Of a stretch of 64,000 nt of DNA, positions 34,986 to 42,581 are shown one piece after another. The position numbers and the translations under genes were made by a program. Within the stretch, counting starts at the first letter, position 1. Every line of letters starts with the position of its first letter. Source of the DNA: CBFHSF01 sp965661055 (GTDB taxonomy: Bacteria > Bacteroidota > Bacteroidia > Flavobacteriales > Schleiferiaceae); NCBI GenBank assembly GCA_965661055.1, contig CBFICS010000001.1:186001-250000 (forward strand). The letters run 5' to 3'. Under the pieces are notes generated by a model. That model worked only from the letters and a program-made list of their open reading frames with translations. It had not been told where the DNA came from and made no database searches.

Positions 34986-35434
34986 TCTTTATTTTTGGTG
35001 TCAATAAGTATGGTAACAGGGCCGTCATTACAAAGGTGCACTTTCATGTCTGCCCCAAACTCTCCAGTTTCTACCCTCTTTCTTGATTTTTTCTGAAGGA
35101 TTTTCACAAAACTTTCATAAAGGGGGATAGCAATTTCGGGCTTTGCAGATTTAATAAAGCTAGGCCTGGTTCCTTTTTTAGTAGAGGCGTGTAAGGTAAA
35201 CTGTGAAACCACTAAAAATTGTCCATCAATGTCATCTATCGATAGGTTCATTTTTTCGTCAGAATCACCAAAAACTCTAAGGGCAGATACCTTTTTGGCC
35301 GCCCATTCAAGGTCAGTTTCTGAATCTTCTGCTTCAAACCCAACGAGTAATAAAGCACCTTGACCTATTTCACTAACCTTTTCTGAATTTATTTCAACAT
35401 GAGCCTTTTGAACTCTTTGAAATACAATTTTCAT
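34982..35434 (-). CDS. dtd: D-aminoacyl-tRNA deacylase
   Basis: Removes D-amino acids (and mischarged glycine) from tRNA in the cytosol. MKIVFQRVQKAHVEI is the typical start. VVSQFTLHAST carries the SQFTL motif with the key threonine, and NDGPVTILIDT is the Gly-cis-Pro loop. 150 residues, normal. It starts on the last base of the preceding gene's stop (TAATG) and its end overlaps the MazG-like gene. Confidence 0.96.
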   Translation of the reverse strand: MKIVFQRVQKAHVEINSEKVSEIGQGALLLVGFEAEDSETDLEWAAKKVSALRVFGDSDEKMNLSIDDIDGQFLVVSQFTLHASTKKGTRPSFIKSAKPEIAIPLYESFVKILQKKSRKRVETGEFGADMKVHLCNDGPVTILIDTKNKE

Positions 35435-36144
35435 TATTTAAAGGTGTATTTCCCAACAGGCACAATGGTTACAATCCTATTAAACTCGTCATACATTTCT
35501 TTAGAAAGTTCTTGAGTATCCAAATCTGCCTCATTAACAATAGATGGATAATAATTTGCCATATCAGCAATTATACAAGAGAGTATTTTGTAACGATTCT
35601 TTGTGTTTTCTAGCGGGCCTAAAGGACCATTGATATCTTCTTCATTTGTTAGTACGAAAAACTCTGCAGATCTTTCATTGACACCATTTTTGGCGAGTTC
35701 ACGATTAATGGGTTCCATAATTCCTCTATCAAATTCTGATAAAAAGATAATTTCAATTTGATTCTCTTGACAAAACCTCAATAATTCTAAAGCTCCGGGG
35801 GCAAGTGATAAATTACCTTGAAAAACGGAACTTCCTTTGTTGGCACCATCCTCAATTTTGGGTTTCTTTGATTGAGTGTAAACGTTGTACATCGGAAATA
35901 ATACCCCCTCCGCTTGTATTACCACTGCATTAGGTCTTTTGCTTGGCGATTGATTTAAATTGTTTTGCGCTTTTTCAAGAGCTTTAGAGAATTGGTCTCT
36001 GTAAACAATTGAAAAGTTTAGAGGGGAAGGATTCGTAAAGCTATAGTTGGTAACGTTTTCAGTTTTTACTTCTGCAACCTCTTTATTTCCTCCACAAGAG
36101 GCCAATGTCAATCCTGCGAAAGCAGCTAAAATAAATTTATGCAT
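35434..36144 (-). CDS. lipoprotein resembling class C (e(P4)-type) acid phosphatase, catalytic residues lost
   Basis: I start at 36144 (MHKFILAAFAGLTLASC), which gives a lipoprotein signal with lipobox LASC; upstream in-frame codons lie inside rsgA. The mature part follows the HAD-type acid phosphatase layout: a first strand PNAVVIQAEGVLFP, then SLAPGALELLRFCQ and IEIIFLSEFDRG. The nucleophile motif DxDxT of that family reads Q-A-E-G-V here, so both aspartates are gone. It probably binds rather than hydrolyses a ligand. Overlaps rsgA by eight bases and dtd by one. Role unknown. Confidence 0.7.
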   Translation of the reverse strand: MHKFILAAFAGLTLASCGGNKEVAEVKTENVTNYSFTNPSPLNFSIVYRDQFSKALEKAQNNLNQSPSKRPNAVVIQAEGVLFPMYNVYTQSKKPKIEDGANKGSSVFQGNLSLAPGALELLRFCQENQIEIIFLSEFDRGIMEPINRELAKNGVNERSAEFFVLTNEEDINGPLGPLENTKNRYKILSCIIADMANYYPSIVNEADLDTQELSKEMYDEFNRIVTIVPVGKYTFK

Positions 36145-37084
36145 GGGGATCATTTCTATAAGTGTTTTCTTCTTCATCACCGTTTAATAAAGTTAAATAT
36201 GTATGGTACCTAGAAGGGGCTAAAGTGTGATTTTCCAAAGCCTTTTTTACCGCGCACCCGGGCTCTTCTAGGTGAATGCAATTGTTAAATTTACATTCTT
36301 TGCTAAGATCAAAAATTTCTGGAAAGAAATGGCTCATTTCAGACTTTTCTACATCCACTACACCAAATCCTCTAATACCCGGAGTGTCAATAATAGAACC
36401 ACCAAAATCTAAAGGATGCATTTCGGCAAAAGTGGTTGTGTGCTGACCTTGTCCGTGAGAGTCACTAATTTGTTTTGTGTTGATATTTAAACTGGGCTGA
36501 ATTTTATTTACCAAGGTTGATTTTCCGACACCACTGTGCCCAGCAATTAGCGTTACTCGATCTTTTAGTAGATTCTTTATGGATGAAAAATCAGTCTCTT
36601 GGGTGGCACTTAACCTTTGAGTGGTATAACCCGCTTGCTTATAAACAAGTTCCAAATATTCTAGCTCAGCCATTTCTTCTTCACCGTAAAGATCTACTTT
36701 GTTAAAAATAATATGGACGGGTATTTCAAAGGTTTGTGCAGAGACCAAAAACCTGTCAATAAATACTGTGTAGGTCTTAGGTTTTATTAGGGTGGCCATC
36801 AATATGGCACCGTCTAGGTTGGAAGCTAGAATGTGATATTTTTTAGAAAGGTTTACAGACTTTCTAATGATGTAATTTTTTCTATCGTAAATTTTGTGAA
36901 TTACCCCATTTTGTTCTGCAGAATCATCTATAGAAAAATCAACCCAATCACCAACGGCAATCGGATTGGTACTCTTAATTCCAGATATTCTAAACTTACC
37001 TTTAATTCTGCAATTAAAAACTTCTTCAGATTCTTCTTGGACCTTGTACCAGCTTCCTGTTGATTTTAAAACGACTCCCTTCAT
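36137..37084 (-). CDS. rsgA: ribosome small-subunit maturation GTPase RsgA
   Basis: Circularly permuted GTPase that acts in late 30S assembly. An OB-fold (residues 1 to about 70) precedes the G domain, with NKVD (G4) near 130 coming before GHSGVGKST (G1) near 183 and DTPGIRGFG (G3). The C-terminal zinc site is C-x5-C-x-H-x5-C (CKFNNCIHLEEPGC). 315 residues. It overlaps the LuxR-type gene upstream and the acid-phosphatase-like gene downstream. Confidence 0.96.
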   Translation of the reverse strand: MKGVVLKSTGSWYKVQEESEEVFNCRIKGKFRISGIKSTNPIAVGDWVDFSIDDSAEQNGVIHKIYDRKNYIIRKSVNLSKKYHILASNLDGAILMATLIKPKTYTVFIDRFLVSAQTFEIPVHIIFNKVDLYGEEEMAELEYLELVYKQAGYTTQRLSATQETDFSSIKNLLKDRVTLIAGHSGVGKSTLVNKIQPSLNINTKQISDSHGQGQHTTTFAEMHPLDFGGSIIDTPGIRGFGVVDVEKSEMSHFFPEIFDLSKECKFNNCIHLEEPGCAVKKALENHTLAPSRYHTYLTLLNGDEEENTYRNDPHA

Positions 37085-37341
37085 ACCAGTCCTCTGTTTA
37101 CTGCATACTTAACCAACTCGGCAGTGTTTTTCAATTGTAGTTTGTGCATCATGTTTTTTCTATGGGTTTCAACCGTGTAGGGGCTTAGAAATAACAACTC
37201 TGCAATTTCTGAATTTGTATTACCTGAGCCAATAAGAGTTAATACTTCAATTTCTCTTTTTGACAAGAAACTTATTTCGTTCTCTGTGAACTTAGAATCT
37301 CCATTTGAAATTTTGAAACGCGTTAAATCTGCGTTGGACAT
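37081..37341 (-). CDS. stand-alone LuxR-type helix-turn-helix protein
   Basis: An 86-residue protein consisting almost only of a LuxR C-terminal DNA-binding domain: LSKREIEVLTLIGSGNTNSE is followed by IAELLFLSPYTVETHRKNM. No receiver or ligand domain precedes it. It is the first gene of a minus-strand series and overlaps rsgA by four bases (ATGA). It probably dimerises and regulates transcription, perhaps of its own operon; the signal it responds to cannot be seen. Confidence 0.88.
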   Translation of the reverse strand: MSNADLTRFKISNGDSKFTENEISFLSKREIEVLTLIGSGNTNSEIAELLFLSPYTVETHRKNMMHKLQLKNTAELVKYAVNRGLV

Positions 37342-37434
37342 TATTGGTTAAGTTTGGTTTATGAAAGAGTGAATGTAATAATTTTTGTTAGGAAAATTAC
37401 CTCTAGTCAAATTCAATAAATCAAATTATCCTAA

Positions 37435-37442
37435 TAAATTTG
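37435..37442 (+). promoter_or_regulatory. candidate -7 element for gldA
   Basis: TAAATTTG, a full TAnnTTTG match, only 16 bases before the gldA start codon, implying a very short leader. Confidence 0.45.
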
Positions 37443-37458
37443 AAGCAAAATAAAAAGC

Positions 37459-38361
37459 ATGTCAATTCAAGTAACAGGTATTTCAAAATCATACGGTACA
37501 CAAAAAGCATTAGATGATGTATCCTTTTCGGTGGCGTCTGGAGAAATTGTTGGTTTTTTAGGTCCTAATGGTGCTGGGAAATCTACCATGATGAAAATTT
37601 TGACGGGATACCTTCCTCAATCAGAGGGTGCTGCCAAAGTTTGTGACCTTGATACGGATCATCAAAGCATTGAAGTAAGGGCAAAGGTGGGGTATTTACC
37701 AGAGCACAACCCTCAGTATTTAGACATGTATGTGAGAGAATATTTGTCATTTGTAGCGGGTGTTTACAAAAGTGGCAAAGACTCTATTGAAGAGTTGATT
37801 GAAAAGACCGGACTTTCCTTAGAGGCAAATAAGAAAATAGGTCAACTTTCAAAGGGGTACCGACAAAGGGTAGGCTTAGCATCTGCCATGATTCACAATC
37901 CTGAGGTGTTAATATTAGATGAACCTACAACCGGTCTTGATCCAAACCAACTTGTGGAAATCAGGAAGCTGATTAAAGATTTAGGCAAGAGTAAAACCGT
38001 TTTGTTATCTACCCATATCATGCAAGAAGTAGAGCAACTTTGTGATAGAGTAATTATTATCAATAAAGGAAAAATTGTAGCTGATAAACCGACTTCTGAA
38101 CTAACGCAGTTAAAAGGAGGAAAGGTTTTTCGGGTGGTTTTTCAAAATCCAATTCATGTTAATACCCTCAAAAAGCTACCGGAGGTGTCAAATACTGAGA
38201 AAGTAAATGACCATGAATACATCATTACGGAAAAGGCCAAAAAGGGCGATTTGAGAAAAGCCTTATTTGACTTTGCCGTTTCAAATGAAAATTCAATTTT
38301 GGAAGTTTCTCAAAAACAATCCTCTCTAGAGGAAGTGTTTCATCAATTAACTCAAAAATAG
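37459..38361 (+). CDS. gldA: gliding-motility ABC transporter ATP-binding protein GldA
   Basis: ATPase of the GldAFG ABC transporter needed for gliding in flavobacteria. Walker A GPNGAGKST is at about residues 36-44, signature LSKGYRQRVGLASAM near 136, Walker B VLILDEPTTGLDPNQ near 158, and the switch His in LSTHIMQEVEQL. AKVGYLPEHNPQYLDMYVREY after the P-loop domain start, and the 300-residue length with its C-terminal regulatory segment, are typical of GldA. gldF and gldG are not in the window. An equally built ABC-2-type ATPase is the alternative. Confidence 0.85.
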   Translation: MSIQVTGISKSYGTQKALDDVSFSVASGEIVGFLGPNGAGKSTMMKILTGYLPQSEGAAKVCDLDTDHQSIEVRAKVGYLPEHNPQYLDMYVREYLSFVAGVYKSGKDSIEELIEKTGLSLEANKKIGQLSKGYRQRVGLASAMIHNPEVLILDEPTTGLDPNQLVEIRKLIKDLGKSKTVLLSTHIMQEVEQLCDRVIIINKGKIVADKPTSELTQLKGGKVFRVVFQNPIHVNTLKKLPEVSNTEKVNDHEYIITEKAKKGDLRKALFDFAVSNENSILEVSQKQSSLEEVFHQLTQK

Positions 38362-38384
38362 AAGAGCCCCTATTAGGAGCTCTT
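38362..38384. terminator. weak stem-loop between gldA and der
   Basis: AAGAGC / GCTCTT arms extended by two G-C pairs past one mismatch, with a six-base loop, between converging genes. The T run is short, so this is a tentative call. Confidence 0.35.
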
Positions 38385-39686
38385 TCTAAAGTATATCTGA
38401 ATAGGTACTCCTCTAAAGTCGAAGAGCTTTCTAAACTTGTTTTCGACAAACCTTTTATAAGGTTCTTTAATGTATTGGGGCAAATTGGCGAAAAACACAA
38501 ACTGTGGCGTTGCCGTTGGGAGTTGAGTGATGTACTTGATTTTCACTGATTTTCCTTTTAGCATAGGAGGTGGAGAATCTTTTACAATAGGAAGCACGAT
38601 CTCATTCAGTTTAGAGGTGGTTACCCTGCTTGATCTTCTCTTATATACTTCCATTGCTTCATCCAAAGCTTTTAAAACCCTTTGCTTTGTTAGAGCAGAA
38701 GTAAATACAATAGGATAATCAACAAAAGGAGCTGTTTTATTACGGATGTACTCTTCTGCTTGTTTAGTAGTATTTGTGTCCTTTTCAACAAGGTCCCACT
38801 TATTAACCACTACAACAATTCCTTTTTTATTCTTTTCCGCTAGGTGAAAAATGGCTTGATCCTGAGATTCAAATCCTCTAGTTGCATCAATTAATAGCAT
38901 GCAAACATCAGAGTTTTCAATGGTTCTTACTGATCTCATTACCGAGTAAAACTCCAAGTTTTCATGAACCTTGGTCTTTTTTCTAAGCCCAGCGGTATCT
39001 AATAACATAAAATCATGTCCAAACTTGGTAAACCGAGTGTTTACAGTATCTCTCGTGGTTCCTGCAATATCCGTTACAATGTTTCTATCCTCGTCGTAAA
39101 GTGCGTTTACCAAAGAAGATTTCCCCACATTGGGACGTCCAATTACGGCTATTTTAGGCAAAGATTCAGTTTCGTCATCAAACTCTTCTTCAGCATCAAG
39201 GTTTTTTACCAAGTCATCTAAAAGCTCACCTGTTCCGGATCCATTAATGGATGAAATGCAATGGTATTCTCCCATGCCCAGTGAGTAAAATTCTGCAGCT
39301 TCAGCAATTCTGTTGCTGTTGTCTACTTTGTTGACAACCAAAACCACCTCTTTCTTACTCTTTCTAAGTATGGAAGCAATCTCCTTATCAAAGTCAGTTA
39401 TCCCAGCTTCTACGTCAACCACAAATAATATTACATTAGCTTCATCAATGGCTAGCATTACTTGGTTTCTGATTTCTCCTTCAAAAATATCCTCTGATCC
39501 ATTAATGTATCCGCCAGTGTCTATTACCGAAAAATTAATACCATTCCAATCAGATTTTCCGTAGTGGCGATCACGCGTTACTCCTGCCACAGAATCAACA
39601 ATGGCATCTCTTCTTTTTATAAGTCTATTAAATAATGTTGATTTACCTACATTTGGGCGTCCAACAATGGCGATGATGTTTGACAT
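38373..39686 (-). CDS. der: ribosome-associated double GTPase Der (EngA)
   Basis: Essential 50S assembly GTPase with two tandem G domains: GRPNVGKSTLFNRL at residue 8 and GRPNVGKSSLVNAL near 183, with DTGG and DTAG as G3 and NKVD / NKWD as G4. A KH-like domain ends the protein (IKYITQLPTATPQFVFF, FRGVPIQIYFRKS). 437 residues. It is followed upstream by era with a 33-base gap on the same strand. Confidence 0.97.
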   Translation of the reverse strand: MSNIIAIVGRPNVGKSTLFNRLIKRRDAIVDSVAGVTRDRHYGKSDWNGINFSVIDTGGYINGSEDIFEGEIRNQVMLAIDEANVILFVVDVEAGITDFDKEIASILRKSKKEVVLVVNKVDNSNRIAEAAEFYSLGMGEYHCISSINGSGTGELLDDLVKNLDAEEEFDDETESLPKIAVIGRPNVGKSSLVNALYDEDRNIVTDIAGTTRDTVNTRFTKFGHDFMLLDTAGLRKKTKVHENLEFYSVMRSVRTIENSDVCMLLIDATRGFESQDQAIFHLAEKNKKGIVVVVNKWDLVEKDTNTTKQAEEYIRNKTAPFVDYPIVFTSALTKQRVLKALDEAMEVYKRRSSRVTTSKLNEIVLPIVKDSPPPMLKGKSVKIKYITQLPTATPQFVFFANLPQYIKEPYKRFVENKFRKLFDFRGVPIQIYFRKSS

Positions 39687-39719
39687 GAAAATATATTTAT
39701 ACCTCTTTTTAGGCTACTT

Positions 39720-40595
39720 CTAATATCCGAGACGTTTAAGACTTTTTTGATCATTTCTCCAATCCTTGCTTACTTTCACAAACAATTCAATGAATACCTT
39801 TTTTTGGAAAAACTCTTCTAAATCAAGTCTTGCTTGGGTACCTACTTTTTTAAGCATTTTACCCTGGTGACCAATTAAAATACCCTTCTGACTATTTCTT
39901 GCAACAAGAATTTCAGCTCTCATTCTAATAATGTCGGCTTCTTCTTTAAATTCTTCAACGACAATTTCGACAGAATAAGGAATCTCTTTGCTGTAATTTA
40001 AAAGGATTTTTTCTCTGATTATTTCAGAAACAAAAAACCTTTCTGTTTTATCTGTTAGGGCTGTTTTGTCAAAATATGCTGGCGACTCAGGAAGGTGCGC
40101 AAGAATTCTAGACATTACATGGTCTGTGTTGAATTTCTCTAAGGCTGAAAGGGGAATGATTTCCGCATTGGGGAATTCAGTCTTCCAAAAATCAACTTGT
40201 TCTTCTAGTTTGGTTTGGTCAATTTTATCAATCTTGTTTAACAAGAGTAATAGTGGGGTTTTCGTATTTTGAAGTTTTTTGTAGAAATTCTCATCTTTTA
40301 ATGACCTTTCTCCAACCTCCACCATGTATAAAAACACGTCTGCGTCTTCAAACGCTGAACCCACAAATTTCATCATTGATTCTTGTAATGCATAAGCAGG
40401 TTGAATTACACCTGGAGTGTCTGAGAATACAATTTGATACTCAGGTTCATTTACAATACCAAATATTCTGTGTCTTGTGGTTTGCGCTTTTGAGGTGATA
40501 ATTGATAATTTCTCCCCTACAAGGGCATTCATTAAAGTAGATTTACCCACGTTTGGGTTACCTATAATATTTACAAATCCTGCTTTATGACTCAT
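39720..40595 (-). CDS. era: GTPase Era
   Basis: GTPase that binds the 3' end of 16S rRNA during 30S maturation. G1 is GNPNVGKSTLMNAL near residue 11, G3 DTPGVIQP and G4 NKID. The C-terminal KH domain contains ILVARNSQKGILIGHQGKM. I start at 40595 (MSHKAGFVNIIGNP) as in the family; the frame is open 93 bases further upstream but those residues do not fit and would overlap the tRNA promoter region. 291 residues. Confidence 0.97.
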   Translation of the reverse strand: MSHKAGFVNIIGNPNVGKSTLMNALVGEKLSIITSKAQTTRHRIFGIVNEPEYQIVFSDTPGVIQPAYALQESMMKFVGSAFEDADVFLYMVEVGERSLKDENFYKKLQNTKTPLLLLLNKIDKIDQTKLEEQVDFWKTEFPNAEIIPLSALEKFNTDHVMSRILAHLPESPAYFDKTALTDKTERFFVSEIIREKILLNYSKEIPYSVEIVVEEFKEEADIIRMRAEILVARNSQKGILIGHQGKMLKKVGTQARLDLEEFFQKKVFIELFVKVSKDWRNDQKSLKRLGY

Positions 40596-40650
40596 TCTCA
40601 AAGAATTTGCTGCAAAGGTGCGGATTTTCTTCGGATTTTTTAAAGAATCC

Positions 40651-40681
40651 TTTGGTGAATAATAAAACAAAGTTATATTTG
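40651..40681 (+). promoter_or_regulatory. promoter of the initiator tRNA gene
   Basis: TTTG (40651-40654), 19 bases, then TATATTTG (40674-40681): a complete Bacteroidota -33/-7 pair. Transcription would start a few bases before the tRNA at 40694. The clearest promoter in the window. Confidence 0.7.
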
Positions 40682-40693
40682 CACCCACAATAG

Positions 40694-40766
<73 letters not shown>

Positions 40767-40771
40767 CAAAG

Positions 40772-40802
40772 AAAAAAGCCACTTTTTTAAGTGGCTTTTT
40801 TT
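40772..40802 (+). terminator. terminator after tRNA-fMet
   Basis: AAAAAAGCCACTT, a four-T loop and AAGTGGCTTTTTT, five bases after the tRNA. Confidence 0.8.
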
Positions 40803-40814
40803 ATTTTCGGAATT

Positions 40815-41228
40815 ATGTATACGTACGTAATTTACTCTGAAGATTGTGATCGATTTTACAAAGGGATCACTCAAGATCTTAAAGACAGAATGCATCGCCA
40901 CAATCGCGGGGACGAAATTTCCACCAAATCATGTGTTCCTTGGGTACTAATTTGGAGCGCTCAAAAAGAAACTCGCAGCGAGGCTCGCTTGTTTGAGCGG
41001 AAGCTAAAGAACTTGTCTCGCCTGAGATTGATAAAACTAATGTTAGATTATCCCGAAGGTATCGCAGGCCCTGACGCATTTTTTTATTTCAAAATTCTTC
41101 TTTTCAATACTTGTTATCCTTCTCTTAGCTTATATATTACATATGGGGATAGAAAGTTTGCACCTTTCTTTGAATATAATCTGGTAAAGGTTTTAATGCG
41201 AATTAACTTCTTACATAAGAACTTTTGA
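40815..41228 (+). CDS. GIY-YIG nuclease family protein with unusual C-terminal tail
   Basis: The first 80 or so residues are a UvrC/URI-type GIY-YIG domain: YVIYSEDCDRFYKGIT (the Y-x-Y and Y-x-G elements), a conserved Arg in DRMHRHNRG, STKSCVPW and a Glu in RSEARLFERKLKNL. I start at 40815; the ATG at 40791 lies in the tRNA terminator. Stand-alone members usually stop near residue 80-100. Here about 55 further aromatic-rich residues follow, coded by AT-rich sequence that looks non-coding. Genes of this type are often next to tRNA genes. Substrate unknown. Confidence 0.75.
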   Translation: MYTYVIYSEDCDRFYKGITQDLKDRMHRHNRGDEISTKSCVPWVLIWSAQKETRSEARLFERKLKNLSRLRLIKLMLDYPEGIAGPDAFFYFKILLFNTCYPSLSLYITYGDRKFAPFFEYNLVKVLMRINFLHKNF

Positions 41229-41315
41229 TATTAATGTTTTTTGTCGATAAAATTGAATGTTTAAAAATAAAGTATTTTAGACAGCACTTTTTACTGAATA
41301 AAAAATTGATTACCC

Positions 41316-41960
41316 ATGAAAACTGCCCTTGCTTTATTATTTATTGCAATCTCATTTGTTTCATATTCTCAAACCAAAGCTCTTACAGAAAATGGCGATG
41401 AGGTTGTGTTGAATATGGATGGTACATGGGCTTACTATAATGAGCAAGATATTTCTGAGCATATTTTGCTGATGAACCCTAAAGAGTTTTCTAAAAGTGA
41501 AGATGCATCCTTTTTGTTAAAATCTAAGGTGGGAGATTTTGGTATTTACTTCAATCCAAAAAATTGGAAGGTAGCTAACGGGGGAAGTGATAGCGACAGT
41601 GAATATGATTTCTCATTAAAGAATCAAGAGGCTTATGCTACATTTATTTCTGAACGCACATACATTCCACTAGAAACCCTTAGGCTTATTGCATTTGAAA
41701 ATGCTGCAGCTGTTTCCAAGGACTTAGTGGTGGAATCTGAAGAAAAGAGAATGGTCAATAGTTTAGAAATGATAATGATGAAAATGACAGGTTCCATTCA
41801 AGGGATGAAGTTCACCTACTTTGGCTATTATTATAGTAAAAAAGGGGTGGGTTCTTTTCAGTTTATTTCGTATACCTCCCAAGAGTTTTACTCAGAATAC
41901 GAAAAGCAGCTAGAAGAATTATTAAATGGATTGACCGAGGTGGTTAAGGAAGGAAATTAA
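41316..41960 (+). CDS. hypothetical exported protein
   Basis: I do not recognise this family. 214 residues with a clear signal peptide (ALALLFIAISFVSYSQ). A short motif ALTENGDEVVLNMDGTWAYY follows it, a pattern often seen at the start of Bacteroidota exported proteins. The remainder is mixed alpha/beta with no cysteines or obvious catalytic motif (FGIYFNPKNWKV, MTGSIQGMKFTYFGYYYS). It ends head-on with the SPOR gene, overlapping by four bases. Function unknown. Confidence 0.75.
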   Translation: MKTALALLFIAISFVSYSQTKALTENGDEVVLNMDGTWAYYNEQDISEHILLMNPKEFSKSEDASFLLKSKVGDFGIYFNPKNWKVANGGSDSDSEYDFSLKNQEAYATFISERTYIPLETLRLIAFENAAAVSKDLVVESEEKRMVNSLEMIMMKMTGSIQGMKFTYFGYYYSKKGVGSFQFISYTSQEFYSEYEKQLEELLNGLTEVVKEGN

Positions 41961-42409
41961 TTTTTCACCTCAGGCAAATTGATTTCTGGAAAATAGATTT
42001 GAGTTTCAACAATAAAAGCGCCGGGAATTGTTTTTCTGACCTCTATTAACCATTTTTCTGCCTCTAACTGAGTCCTAAAATCACCAACTTGGGTTTTGAA
42101 CTCCGGAGTTTCAAAAATCACGTAGGATTTTAACTCAATTTTGCTCTTTAGAAACTTTATTTTGAAATTTTCTGCCTCTTTTCTCGTGCCATTGTAGAGC
42201 TGAATTCGGAATCCTTCAATGGTTTTATTCTTGTTTTTTGACACCCAATTGGCATAAATTTCATCCAAAATCAGAGGGGTTTTCCAATTTACATCTACAG
42301 GTATAATGCTGTCTTTTGGGGTTAAATCACCAGTCTTATCAACTGATTGAGCTATTGCTGGATTTACAGATAGCGTTATAAATAAAATTGCAAAAAAGGT
42401 AGATTTCAT
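41957..42409 (-). CDS. exported SPOR-domain protein
   Basis: 150 residues: signal peptide (FFAILFITLSVNPAIAQ), a 40-residue linker, then a SPOR domain from about residue 65 to 140 (GFRIQLYNGTRKEAENFK, YVIFETPEFKTQVGDF). SPOR domains bind denuded septal peptidoglycan, so a periplasmic role at the division site or cell wall is likely. Its candidate promoter lies 18 bases upstream. Converges with the preceding exported protein. Confidence 0.85.
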   Translation of the reverse strand: MKSTFFAILFITLSVNPAIAQSVDKTGDLTPKDSIIPVDVNWKTPLILDEIYANWVSKNKNKTIEGFRIQLYNGTRKEAENFKIKFLKSKIELKSYVIFETPEFKTQVGDFRTQLEAEKWLIEVRKTIPGAFIVETQIYFPEINLPEVKN

Positions 42410-42426
42410 AGTGTAAAATTGAACTA

Positions 42427-42434
42427 CAAATGTA
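42427..42434 (-). promoter_or_regulatory. candidate -7 element for the SPOR gene
   Basis: Reads TACATTTG on the minus strand, a full TAnnTTTG match, 18 bases before the start codon. It overlaps an imperfect palindrome (AATGTA, five bases, TACATT at 42429-42445). Confidence 0.4.
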
Positions 42435-42535
42435 TTGTTTACATTGAAAAAAAGTTTAATATTAGGACTTATTTAGAACGTTTATAAATTAATATAGAGG
42501 TGCTCTAAATGGGCATTATCAATGGCATTAAATGT

Positions 42536-42543
42536 TAAATTTG
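42536..42543 (+). promoter_or_regulatory. candidate -7 element for the ACIII/cytochrome oxidase operon
   Basis: TAAATTTG matches TAnnTTTG, 38 bases before the actA start. It would drive the whole 42.6-53.7 kb series. Confidence 0.45.
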
Positions 42544-42581
42544 CGGACCGAACATAAGGAACGTATCATTTGTATCAACAC

